Source: JAGVSZ01 sp963747775 (GTDB taxonomy: Bacteria > Pseudomonadota > Gammaproteobacteria > Burkholderiales > SG8-39). Taken from it: a stretch of 64,000 nt of DNA. A program made the position numbers and the translations under genes. The DNA lies in assembly GCA_963747775.1 (NCBI GenBank), contig CAVVGT010000001.1, positions 372,001-436,000 of the forward strand, given 5' to 3'. How positions within the stretch are numbered: the stretch's first letter is position 1; each line of letters begins with the position of its first letter. Under the pieces are notes generated by a model, which was not told the DNA's origin, ran no database searches, and worked only from the letters and a program-made list of their open reading frames with translations. This document shows, one piece after another, positions 1-7,932 of the stretch.

Positions 1-1
1 G

Positions 2-247
2 CTCGCACGCCTCGTGCTGGAAGTGGAGGCGCCGCGAGCGTCCGCCGTCGCGAGCCAGCCGATCCCGCGCGCGCTCGACGCGCTCATCGCGCGGTGCCTT
101 GCCAAGGAACCCTCCGCGCGCCCGCAGCGGATCGAGGAATTGATCGAGGCGTTCTCCGCGGCGCTCGCGGCGCATCCGTGGACGCACGATGACGCGGCGC
201 GGTGGTGGCAGGACTACAACGCGACGCGCGAGATGGCGGCGGTCTAG
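2..247 (+). CDS. C-terminal end of a serine/threonine protein kinase (5' partial)
   Basis: The reading frame is open from the window edge and ends at TAG 245-247. The visible ~81 residues contain IPRALDALIARCLAKEP followed by SARPQ and a helical segment. This is the usual last subdomain of bacterial Hanks-type Ser/Thr kinases, where the conserved Arg of 'CL.KDP..RP' packs the C-lobe. A Trp-rich tail (HPWTHDDAARWW) follows, as in many proteobacterial Pkn proteins. The ATP site and catalytic loop lie outside the window, so activity cannot be judged. It is convergent with the phospholipase gene, the two stops overlapping by 4 bp. Family assignment rests on a short tail only. Confidence 0.65.
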   Translation, partial: LARLVLEVEAPRASAVASQPIPRALDALIARCLAKEPSARPQRIEELIEAFSAALAAHPWTHDDAARWWQDYNATREMAAV

Positions 248-2433
248 GGCGCGCCGCGGATCGCGGCGACGACTCGGTCGAACTCCGCGCGATTGCCGCA
301 GGTGTCATCGCGCGCGATCGCGTTCATCTGCTCGAGCGACTGCTGCGCGAGCACCCAGCCGAGCGCGGGCTCTTCCTTGCCTTTGACCTTGCACAACTTG
401 AAGTGCGCCCGGCGCGTCGCGGGGACGGCCGCCAAGAACTCCTTGTACGCGAGCAGGCCACGCGCGTCGCGGGTCTTCAGGAGCGTGAGCGGCGGGCTGA
501 GGCCTTCGTTCTCGAACCAGTTAGCCTCGCCCTCCGGCGGTCCGGCCGCGCGGTCCACTTCGAAGTCGTCGGAGCCGAGGCCGGGATCGTTGCTGATCTG
601 GATCAAGAAAGGGTCGGCCCACTTTCCCGCTTCTCCGAGCGCCCGGCGCGCCGCGAGCAGCGCCTCGAGCGCGGTGACTGCGCCGAAGTTCTCGAAGTAC
701 CCGCCGTCGACGATGTGCCCGATCCTCTTGTCGTTGCGCAGGAGAGTCCCCGCGGGGCTGACGTATGGAAAGCGTGCGCTGTTCAGCGCCGCAGTGCTGA
801 CGCGGATGTCGCCGGACGCGAGCGTGAAGAAATCGTACGCATCGGGAAACCGCGTCCCATCGAAGCGCACGCTCGACGTAATAATGCGCCGGCCCGATTC
901 CACGTGCGTCCCGTTCAGCAGGAGTGCCGGAACCCAGGGTCCGTCGCGGGTCCAGAGTTGCGTGAAGGTGCGGCGGGTCCAGGTGTCCGGCGCGAGCCCG
1001 GCGAGCCCCCACGCCCGTTCCCAGGACTTCTCCAGGGCGACGGCGCGATCGTCCTTCGCGCGGTTGTCTGCGGCGCGGTCGAAAACGATCCCGTACGGCA
1101 CGAACCGTTGCACCAGGTCGGGAAAGATCAGCGACGCCGCAGTCGGCGCCAGAAAATCGCGGGCGAGCACGGCCTGCCCAGCACATTCGTATGCCCTGCG
1201 CGCGCCGGGGCCCTGCGCGCACGCGGCGGCCGGCGCGCCGGCAGGACCGTCGGCGAGCAGCGTTGCGAACACCGCTGCTCCGACGCTTCCGCCCGATACG
1301 CCGCTGATCGCAAACACGTGCGTGCCGAAACCCGGCGCCTCGTCCTGGAGCGCGCCGAGTAGGGTCGCGGTCCAGTAGGCGGCGCGCAAGCCGCCTCCCG
1401 CGGTGGCGATCACGACGAGCGGCGGGCGCTCGTGCCCGGAAGCCTTTGAAGCGGCCGCGTGCCAGCGGAGCGCCTCCTCGGACACGCTCGGGCGCGCGGC
1501 GGGTCCTCCGGCGCCCGGAGGCACGGGCACCGTGCGCACCGCGTGGTTGTCGATGAACAGGCCGACAACCAGCGCCCAGAGCAGGAGCATGGTGACGACC
1601 GGGTATCCCCTGGCGTCGGCCGCGCCGGACTGCGCACCGCCTAGTCGGAACCAGTACACGAGGAAGCTCCCGACCGGAACGATCAGGGCGAACCCGAGAA
1701 ACGGCACCGCCGCAGCGCCGAGCGTCCACCCGAAGTCCACCGGGTCGAGCACGACGCGCACGATCGCGATGATCGACAGCGCGATGCTGCCCCAGAGCAC
1801 CGCCTTGGAGAACGGCGGCAGGTCCCACAGCGAGGCGATGACGCGCGGCTCGCCCGCAAGCGCCTTGAAGGGCCGGCCGAGCATGGCGTGCAAGCGGTCC
1901 GTGAACGCGATGCGCTTCACGAGCAGCCAATAGAAGAGCACCCCGATGGCCGCGAGAATTCCGAATTGAATCCCTGCGCTCGCGAGGCCGACGGCGATGG
2001 CGGCCACGACGTATGCGGCGGCTGCGATCACCCGCGGTCCGTTGCGGATCGTCCACGCCACGTGTGGCGCAAAACCTACGCCGAGCGCGTTGCGCTTGCG
2101 ATCGAGCCCGTAGGTCACGTCGAGCATCAGCCGCGACCAGTACCAGCCCTCGAAGGCCCACAGGAGTACCGCGAGATGGAACGCGATCTGCGCGAGAATC
2201 AGGGCGCCCGGCAGTCCGACTGCCAGCTCCCGGCCTTGCGCCGAGGCGAAGAGGAGCGCGCCGCCCGCGAGTACCATGAAGACGCTGAAGCGGCACGGGT
2301 GCAGCACGGTGGTAATGTCGCACGCTGCCTGCCACGTCCGCGCGCAGAAGAGCCTAGCGCGGCTCCAGAACCCGAGCGCCTGGGAGCGTGAGGGGTGCGT
2401 CGTTTCAGGCACGAACGGATCCGAGCGGGCCAT
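244..2433 (-). CDS. Membrane-anchored patatin-like phospholipase
   Basis: 729 residues. The N-terminal half holds several hydrophobic segments (roughly residues 40-330), and a soluble C-terminal half carries the patatin signature. This includes an oxyanion-type Gly-rich loop (TAGGGLRAAYW), the nucleophile motif GVSGG and the DGGYFEN motif supplying the Asp of the Ser-Asp dyad. Patatin-like enzymes hydrolyse acyl esters of phospholipids, and the membrane half would hold the domain at the inner membrane; the substrate is unknown. An in-frame ATG exists 45 bp upstream, but the start at 2433 is chosen because AGGAGG lies six bases before it. It is convergent with the kinase tail. Confidence 0.85.
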   Translation of the reverse strand: MARSDPFVPETTHPSRSQALGFWSRARLFCARTWQAACDITTVLHPCRFSVFMVLAGGALLFASAQGRELAVGLPGALILAQIAFHLAVLLWAFEGWYWSRLMLDVTYGLDRKRNALGVGFAPHVAWTIRNGPRVIAAAAYVVAAIAVGLASAGIQFGILAAIGVLFYWLLVKRIAFTDRLHAMLGRPFKALAGEPRVIASLWDLPPFSKAVLWGSIALSIIAIVRVVLDPVDFGWTLGAAAVPFLGFALIVPVGSFLVYWFRLGGAQSGAADARGYPVVTMLLLWALVVGLFIDNHAVRTVPVPPGAGGPAARPSVSEEALRWHAAASKASGHERPPLVVIATAGGGLRAAYWTATLLGALQDEAPGFGTHVFAISGVSGGSVGAAVFATLLADGPAGAPAAACAQGPGARRAYECAGQAVLARDFLAPTAASLIFPDLVQRFVPYGIVFDRAADNRAKDDRAVALEKSWERAWGLAGLAPDTWTRRTFTQLWTRDGPWVPALLLNGTHVESGRRIITSSVRFDGTRFPDAYDFFTLASGDIRVSTAALNSARFPYVSPAGTLLRNDKRIGHIVDGGYFENFGAVTALEALLAARRALGEAGKWADPFLIQISNDPGLGSDDFEVDRAAGPPEGEANWFENEGLSPPLTLLKTRDARGLLAYKEFLAAVPATRRAHFKLCKVKGKEEPALGWVLAQQSLEQMNAIARDDTCGNRAEFDRVVAAIRGAP

Positions 2434-2500
2434 GGGTGCCTCCTGTGGTTTCGGCATTGTCCCGCCGAAGGCCCGCACGGCAAATCCGCCCGATGGCTTA

Positions 2501-2520
2501 GACGGGGAAGAATCCCCGTC
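2501..2520 (-). terminator. Hairpin downstream of the small exported protein gene
   Basis: A perfect 8-bp stem (GACGGGGA/TCCCCGTC) with a 4-base loop lies ~60 bp past the stop of the small exported protein gene and before the start of the phospholipase gene. There is no U-rich tract after the stem, so it may be a weak terminator or an RNA-stability hairpin. Confidence 0.35.
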
Positions 2521-2577
2521 GTCCGTCCCGTACCGCTCCTGGCGCGACCGCTCGATCCGCGCGCGCCGCGCGCCCTT

Positions 2578-2895
2578 CTAGCCCGAGAACGCTTCCTTCA
2601 CCTTGCGCCAGCCGTTGACCGCGGCATCGCGCGTCGCCCGGCCGAACGAGCGCGCGCCGTCGCCGATGGCGTGCCCGGTCTTGCGAACGCCGGTGCCCGC
2701 TTCCGACCACGCCTGTTTCACGTCGCGCTTGAAGGAACCGCTGCTCGAATGCTGCGCGGGCTGATCACGCCCGCTCTCCTGCGATTCGGCGGAGACCGGT
2801 TCCGAAGGCGCGCTGCGCGGCGTTGGATCGGCCGACGCGGCCGTTGCAGCGAGCAGGACGCCGGCGAAGATGACGAGTGCCGGGTGCTTGGCCAT
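2578..2895 (-). CDS. Small exported hypothetical protein
   Basis: 105 residues. The N-terminus is a clear Sec signal peptide (MAKHPALVIFAGVLLAATA, cleavage near ASA-DP). The mature part has a Ser/Pro-rich linker and then a basic, amphipathic C-terminal half (about residues 50-105) with repeated small and charged residues. Start chosen at 2895, preceded by a good Shine-Dalgarno (GGAGG); a longer frame to 2958 lacks one. It reads in the same direction as the phospholipase gene 145 bp further on, so co-transcription is possible. No family is recognised. Likely periplasmic. Confidence 0.7.
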   Translation of the reverse strand: MAKHPALVIFAGVLLAATAASADPTPRSAPSEPVSAESQESGRDQPAQHSSSGSFKRDVKQAWSEAGTGVRKTGHAIGDGARSFGRATRDAAVNGWRKVKEAFSG

Positions 2896-2988
2896 CAAGC
2901 CTCCTCCGATCACGTTGTGCGATGACCCGAGCCTAGCAGCGCGCCTGCGCGATTGCATCCTGTCGCCGTCACCCGACAGAACCCCTTG

Positions 2989-3123
2989 TCAAAGGGCTCG
3001 CGAAGCGGCAGCGTAGCGGGTGATTTCAACCGCGGCCTCATGGTGAAGGATCTGCGCACCGCGCTGGACTTGGCGCACGCGTCCGCGACGCCGGCGCCGC
3101 TCGACGGTCAGGCCGATCGATGA
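2989..3123 (+). pseudogene. Remnant of a 3-hydroxyisobutyrate dehydrogenase-type C-terminus
   Basis: An open frame with no usable start reads ...GDFNRGLMVKDLRTALDLA..., ending at TGA 3121-3123. It resembles the C-terminal helical domain of beta-hydroxyacid dehydrogenases (pattern 'gdF.pGf...l..KDL.lAl..A'). Only about 35-45 residues survive. The remnant's stop overlaps the dadA start as ATGA, so the intact ancestor was probably the translationally coupled upstream gene of dadA. The match is by eye on a short stretch. Confidence 0.4.
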
Positions 3124-4370
3124 ACATAATGGTGCTCGGTGGCGGCGTGGTCGGGCTCGCCGCCGCCTACTACCTCGCGCGCGACGGGCACGAGGTCGCG
3201 GTCGTCGAGCGCAATGCCGGCGTCGGGCTCGAGACGAGCTACGCGAACGGCGGGCAGCTCTCCTACAGTTACGTTGCGCCGCTCGCCGGACCGGGCGTGC
3301 TGCCGAAGATCCCGCCCTGGCTCCTGCGCCGGGACGCACCGCTGCGCTTCCGCCCCGCGCTCGACTGGCAGCAGTGGCGCTGGTGCCTCGAGTTCGTCCT
3401 TGCATGCAACGGGCGCCAGGCAGACCTCACGACGCGTCGGCTCCTGCGGCTCGCGTACTACAGCCGCGGGCTCATGCACCGCTTCGTCGCCGAGGAGCGC
3501 GTCGACTTCGACTACGTCCGCAACGGGAAACTCGTCGTCCACGCGGACGCCGCCTCGTTCGAGTCCGCCCGGCGTCTCGCCGAATACCAGGCGAGCCTCG
3601 GGTCCGAGCAGGAGGCGCTCGACGCGGACGCCTGCGTCGCGCTCGAGCCGGCACTCGCCGCGATGCGGGCGCGGCTCGTTGGCGGGATCCACACGCCGAG
3701 CGAGGACGCCGGGGACTGCTACGCCTTCTGCCTCGGGCTCGAGCGCATCCTGCGCGCGCGCGGTGCGCTTTTTCTGCTGAGCACGGAGATCCGCCGTCTC
3801 CTGCGCTGGCGCGGCCGGATCATCGGCGTCGAGACGACGGCAGGCGTGCTCGAGGCCGACCGCTATGTTCTGGCGCTCGGCGCCGCGAGCCCGTGGCTCG
3901 TGCGGCCGCTCGGCGTGCACCTCCCGATCTATCCCCTCAAGGGTTACAGCCTGACTCTGCCGGTCGGATCGACGCATGTCGCGCCGCGCATCAGCATCAC
4001 CGACTTCAAGAAGAAGATCGTCTACGCGCGAATCGGCGACGAGCTGCGCGTCGCCGGTATGGCGGACCTCGCGGGGCACGATGCGACGATCGACGAGGCG
4101 CGGGTCGCGACGCTGCTCGAGGAGACGCGCGCAGCGTTTCCCGAGGCGTCGGATTACACGCGGCTCAAACCCTGGTGCGGACTGCGCCCCGCAACGCCGA
4201 AGGGCGCTCCGATCCTGGGCGCCACGCCGTATCCGAATCTCTTCCTCGACTGCGGTCAGGGAGCGCTCGGGTTCACCCTCGCGCTCGGCTGCGGGCGTGT
4301 GGTGGCGGACCTCATGGCCGGCAAAGCGCCGGAAGCCCCGCTCGACGGCATGCAGCTCGGCGGCGCTTGA
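3120..4370 (+). CDS. dadA: D-amino acid dehydrogenase, FAD-dependent
   Basis: 416 residues, the usual length for DadA. The N-terminus has the dinucleotide-binding fold (LGGGVVGLAAAYYLA, residues ~5-19) ending in an acidic strand (VVER) that binds FAD ribose. ETSYANGGQLSYSY is the DadA-type active-site region after the fold, and the C-terminus carries the second FAD contact (NLFLDCGQGALGFTLA). The enzyme deaminates D-amino acids (typically D-Ala) to 2-oxo acids at the inner membrane and passes electrons to the quinone pool. The start is the ATG overlapping the stop of the upstream dehydrogenase remnant. The small cytochrome gene follows 61 bp downstream. No alanine racemase gene (dadX) lies beside it. 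Confidence 0.88.
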   Translation: MNIMVLGGGVVGLAAAYYLARDGHEVAVVERNAGVGLETSYANGGQLSYSYVAPLAGPGVLPKIPPWLLRRDAPLRFRPALDWQQWRWCLEFVLACNGRQADLTTRRLLRLAYYSRGLMHRFVAEERVDFDYVRNGKLVVHADAASFESARRLAEYQASLGSEQEALDADACVALEPALAAMRARLVGGIHTPSEDAGDCYAFCLGLERILRARGALFLLSTEIRRLLRWRGRIIGVETTAGVLEADRYVLALGAASPWLVRPLGVHLPIYPLKGYSLTLPVGSTHVAPRISITDFKKKIVYARIGDELRVAGMADLAGHDATIDEARVATLLEETRAAFPEASDYTRLKPWCGLRPATPKGAPILGATPYPNLFLDCGQGALGFTLALGCGRVVADLMAGKAPEAPLDGMQLGGA

Positions 4371-4431
4371 CGTACGTCAACGCCGCCGGCCGGCCGGCAG
4401 GCATTCTTGGTTCGATGATTGGAGGCCCGGC

Positions 4432-4806
4432 ATGACGGTCAAGCATCTCGTTTGGGTGATCGCGGTCGCGATCGCGCTCGGCCTGGTGTTGTTCTTCTTC
4501 ACGCCGGCGGTCGGCGCGGGCGACTTCGACCGGGGGCAGCTTCTTTACCAGGCGCGGTGCGTCGGATGCCACGACAAGAGCGTGCACAACCGCGCCGTGC
4601 GCAAGGCCGTGTCCGTGGAGGCGATCCGGGCCCAGGTGAAGCGCTGGGACGGCGCGATGGGCGGTGCCTGGAAGGATATTGAAGTCGACGATGTCACCAC
4701 CTATCTGAACGAGCTCTACTACAAGTATCCATGCCCGCCTTCGATCTGCCCGGAGAAGAAGGCCGGCGGAAGCGACGGCTCGTCCAGCGTCGCGCGGCGT
4801 CAGTAG
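4432..4806 (+). CDS. Small membrane-anchored c-type cytochrome
   Basis: 124 residues. A signal peptide or anchor (WVIAVAIALGLVLFFF) is followed by GAGDFDRGQLLYQARC and the haem-binding CVGCH motif near residue 44. This makes it a monohaem class I-like cytochrome c in the periplasm. The expected distal Met is not obvious (candidate GAMGG), and two further Cys lie near the C-terminus (CPPSIC). GGAGG lies five bases before the ATG. It follows dadA in the same direction and could take electrons from a nearby dehydrogenase, but that is inference. Confidence 0.8.
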   Translation: MTVKHLVWVIAVAIALGLVLFFFTPAVGAGDFDRGQLLYQARCVGCHDKSVHNRAVRKAVSVEAIRAQVKRWDGAMGGAWKDIEVDDVTTYLNELYYKYPCPPSICPEKKAGGSDGSSSVARRQ

Positions 4807-4886
4807 CTAACCGTCGCGACGCGAGAGGTCGCACCCGCTCGCGCTCCCCGGATTCGGAAACTGCGCCGCCTTCGGCAGCGGTTCCG

Positions 4887-5681
4887 CTAGGCGTCGGTCG
4901 CGCGTAGCAGGCGCCGCGCGAGCGCCAGCGCGGTAATGATCGCCACGCTTCCGGCGCCCCACATCAGCAGCTCGAACGGCCATAGATTGTGCGAGGTCGG
5001 GTCGCGCGCCGTGTCGACCACGATCCGGAGCACGACGAACGCCACGATCAGTGCCGGCGCCGCCGCCGCGACGCGCCAGCCGCCGCGCCACTTCCACAGC
5101 GCCCACGCGGGCGCTCCGAGTCCGCCCAGAACCAGCCCAAGCATGACGAGCATGAACCCCGACACCAGCGCAGTGTCGCCGGCGCTCGCCGGGCGGGACG
5201 CCTGTTCCCGCTGAGCCTGCTTGAACGCGGCGTCGGCTTGACGCTGCAGCTCGCCGACCCAGGGCTCAAACGTGCGCGTTGCGGGCGCCTGGCCGGTCCA
5301 GGCGAGCTTCACGGGATAGCTTGCGACCTCCCGTTCGCGATACGGGCTGCCGCCGCCCGCGCGGATGCGGATCTCGTCGACCTCGGTGGCCTCGGTGAAC
5401 TCGACCCAGCCGAGCGCGTAGCCGGAGCCCGTGTGCTTCGCCGACGGATTGGTCCGCGCGCCCCGGTCGACCGGCTTTCCATTGCGATAGGGTCGCGCCC
5501 AGAGGCTGACCGGCTCATCGGTGTCGAACTGGATTCGCATGTAGAACGGCTCGAATCGACCGAGTGTCGCCTCGGCGGGCGGGTCGGTCGCGACCACGCG
5601 TGCGCGCACCTCGGCCGCGACCGAGGCGGCGGCGAGGGCGAGCACGAAAGCGAGGAGAGCGCGCACGCGCCACCGTAGCAT
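4887..5681 (-). CDS. Membrane protein of unknown function with signal peptide
   Basis: 264 residues. A signal peptide (RALLAFVLALAAASVAA) is followed by a ~130-residue beta-rich extracytoplasmic region, a helical linker rich in Gln/Ala (LQRQADAAFKQAQREQ), and three hydrophobic segments at the C-terminus. The extracytoplasmic part reads like an immunoglobulin-like sheet (RFEPFYMRIQFDTDEPVSLW). No catalytic motif is visible and no family is recognised. Start at 5681 is chosen because the signal peptide begins there; the frame is open further upstream. It is convergent with the cytochrome gene and divergent from the Bug gene. Confidence 0.65.
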   Translation of the reverse strand: MLRWRVRALLAFVLALAAASVAAEVRARVVATDPPAEATLGRFEPFYMRIQFDTDEPVSLWARPYRNGKPVDRGARTNPSAKHTGSGYALGWVEFTEATEVDEIRIRAGGGSPYREREVASYPVKLAWTGQAPATRTFEPWVGELQRQADAAFKQAQREQASRPASAGDTALVSGFMLVMLGLVLGGLGAPAWALWKWRGGWRVAAAAPALIVAFVVLRIVVDTARDPTSHNLWPFELLMWGAGSVAIITALALARRLLRATDA

Positions 5682-5776
5682 CCTGGTTGCGCGCACCGGA
5701 AGGCCGGCGTGGCCGCGGCCTGCGACCTTGTACCTCGTGCGCGCTAGAATCCACGCACCTCTTCCGGAGCTCCGCC

Positions 5777-6739
5777 ATGCGCCGCCTGTTGCCGCCCGGT
5801 CTTGCACTCATGCTACTTGCCGCGCCGGCGACGGTGCTTGCGCAGAGTTTTCCGTCCAAGCCGATCCGGTTCATCGTTCCGTTTGCCGCAGGCAGCGCGA
5901 CCGACACCGTCGGGCGACTGATCGGCGAACGCATCACCGACGCGACGAAGCAGCCGGTCATCGCCGACAACCGTCCCGGCGCGAGCGGCTTTCTCGCCGC
6001 GGAGGCCGCCGCCAAGGCACCCGCGGACGGCTACACGCTGCTCATCAGCACCAACACGCTGCACGCCGCGAACCAGAGCCTGTTCAAGAAGCTGCCCTAC
6101 GACCCGATCAGGGATTTCGCGCCCGTTTCGCTCATCGGGACCGCGGCCATGATCGCGGTCGTGAATCCGTCGGTGCCGGCGCAAAGCATCGCCGAGCTCA
6201 CCGCGGCGGCGATGCGCCAGCCGGGCAAGCTCAATTTCGGCTACGGCAGCTCGTCGTCGCGCGCCTCGGTCGAGATGTACCGGCAGATCGCGGGTCTCGA
6301 CATCGTCGCCGTGCCCTACAAGAGCAATCCGCAGGCGGTGACCGATCTCATCGGGGGGACGGTCAACCTGATGATCGCGGACATGACCACGCTGCTGCCG
6401 CAGGTGAAGGCCGGCAAGGTCCGGGCCCTGGCGGTCTCCAGCGCCAGGCGCGTGCCGATCGTTCCCGATCTGCCGACGATGCAGGAGGCGGGCGTGAAGG
6501 GCTACGACATGACCGTGTGGTTCGCCGCCTACGCGCCGGCCGGGACGCCGCCCGACGTGGTCAAGCGGCTCAACGAGCTCTTTCAGGGCGCGCTCGCGAG
6601 CGACAAGCTGAAGGAGTACTTCTTCAACACCGGCGGGCAGGTCGCCCCGTCGACGCCCGGCGAGCTCGCGAAATTCACCCTGGCGGAGACCGACAAGTGG
6701 GCCCGCATCGTGAAGGCGGCGAAGATCGAGCCCGAGTGA
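5777..6739 (+). CDS. Bug/TctC-family periplasmic solute-binding protein
   Basis: 320 residues. The signal peptide (ALMLLAAPATVLAQ) is followed at once by the family hallmark FPSKPIRFIVPFAAGSATD. Further landmarks are DNRPGASG, ADGYTLL and the C-terminal LRALAVSSA..R region. Bug proteins bind carboxylates (keto- and hydroxy-acids, nicotinate and others) with a two-lobed fold, sometimes feeding a TctAB permease. No tctA or tctB gene is in the window, so this is an orphan receptor here. A TAGAAT hexamer at 5745 could be a -10 element. The stop overlaps the next gene as GTGA, implying translational coupling to the FAH-family enzyme. Confidence 0.92.
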   Translation: MRRLLPPGLALMLLAAPATVLAQSFPSKPIRFIVPFAAGSATDTVGRLIGERITDATKQPVIADNRPGASGFLAAEAAAKAPADGYTLLISTNTLHAANQSLFKKLPYDPIRDFAPVSLIGTAAMIAVVNPSVPAQSIAELTAAAMRQPGKLNFGYGSSSSRASVEMYRQIAGLDIVAVPYKSNPQAVTDLIGGTVNLMIADMTTLLPQVKAGKVRALAVSSARRVPIVPDLPTMQEAGVKGYDMTVWFAAYAPAGTPPDVVKRLNELFQGALASDKLKEYFFNTGGQVAPSTPGELAKFTLAETDKWARIVKAAKIEPE

Positions 6740-7914
6740 AGCTCGACCCGAACGTCTGCCTGCCTGCCGACTGGCACGCCGCCAGCCTCGTGGGTCGCGC
6801 GTGGATCCCGGGCGCGAGGCCGGGTCCGGCGCTCGTGGCGATCCGCGCCGACGGCGTCTACGACATCAGCTCGATCGCACCCACCTCAACCGATTTCTGC
6901 AACCTTCCCGACCCGGTGGCGTCGCTGCGCTCGACGCCGGGGGTGCGCGTCGGCGCGGTCGAGGAGGCGCTCGCGAACAGCGCGTGCGATCGCGCGGGTC
7001 CACGGGTTCTTCACTTCCTCGCGCCGTGCGACCTCCAGTCGGTGAAGGCGGCCGGCGTGACGTTCGTGCGCAGCCTGCTCGAGCGCGTGGTCGAGGAGCA
7101 GGCGCGCGGCGACTGGAGCAAGGCGGACGAGATCCGCGCCCGGATCAGCCGGGAGATCGGCGCGGACCTCGCGCGCGTCAAGCCCGGATCGCCGGAGGCG
7201 GCGCGCCTGAAGGAGACGCTGGTCGCGATGGGGCTGTGGTCGCAATACCTCGAAGTCGGCATCGGACCGGACGCCGAGATCTTCACCAAGGCGGCGCCGC
7301 TGTCCGCCGTCGGCGTCGGCGCCGAGATCGGGCTGCATCCCGCGTCGCAATGGAACAACCCCGAGCCCGAGCTCGTGCTCGCGGTGAACGCGCGCGGCGA
7401 GATCGTCGGCGTGACGCTCGGCAACGACGTGAACCTGCGCGACTTCGAGGGCCGCAGCGCGCTGCTGCTCGGGCGCTCGAAGGACAACAATGCCTCCTGC
7501 GCGATCGGGCCGTTCATCCGGCTGTTCGACGGCGCGTTCACGCTCGATCGGGCGCGCCGGCTCGAGATCGCGCTCACCGTCGCGGGCGAGGACGGATTCG
7601 TGCTGCGCGGCGCGAGCTCGATCGCGGAGATCAGCCGCGATCTCGCCGATCTGGCCGCACAGGCGATCAGCGCGACGCACCAGCATCCGGACGGACTCGT
7701 GCTCTTCACCGGCACGCTGTTCGCGCCGACCGAGGATCGCGGTGCACCCGGCATGGGATTCACGCACAAGATCGGCGACGTGGTGACGATCGCGGCGCCG
7801 GAGCTCGGCGCGCTGGTGAACCGGGTGACGACGAGCGATCGCGCGCCGCCGTGGACGTACGGCGCGGCGGCGCTCATGCGCCATCTGGCGGCGCGAGGAC
7901 TGCTGAAGGGATAG
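6736..7914 (+). CDS. Fumarylacetoacetate hydrolase (FAH)-family protein
   Basis: 392 residues with a GTG start that overlaps the Bug stop. The C-terminal two thirds holds FAH-fold metal-site features: PEPELVLAV (two Glu ligands), then LGNDVNLRDFEG (Asp ligand) and the KDNNASCAIGP loop. FAH-superfamily enzymes are Mg2+-dependent hydrolases, decarboxylases or dehydratases of keto acids. The ~390-residue architecture resembles sugar-acid 2-keto-3-deoxy dehydratases of the AraD1 type more than short catechol-meta-pathway enzymes. Coupling to a carboxylate receptor fits uptake and use of one keto- or hydroxy-acid. The exact reaction is inference. Confidence 0.82.
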   Translation: MKLDPNVCLPADWHAASLVGRAWIPGARPGPALVAIRADGVYDISSIAPTSTDFCNLPDPVASLRSTPGVRVGAVEEALANSACDRAGPRVLHFLAPCDLQSVKAAGVTFVRSLLERVVEEQARGDWSKADEIRARISREIGADLARVKPGSPEAARLKETLVAMGLWSQYLEVGIGPDAEIFTKAAPLSAVGVGAEIGLHPASQWNNPEPELVLAVNARGEIVGVTLGNDVNLRDFEGRSALLLGRSKDNNASCAIGPFIRLFDGAFTLDRARRLEIALTVAGEDGFVLRGASSIAEISRDLADLAAQAISATHQHPDGLVLFTGTLFAPTEDRGAPGMGFTHKIGDVVTIAAPELGALVNRVTTSDRAPPWTYGAAALMRHLAARGLLKG

Positions 7915-7932
7915 CGCCGAGCCGCCGGCGCG

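Noticed and set aside
3108..4079. Long minus-strand frame opposite dadA
   Set aside because: High GC makes antisense frames open; composition is Arg/Glu/Ala-rich and dadA on the plus strand has complete family motifs.
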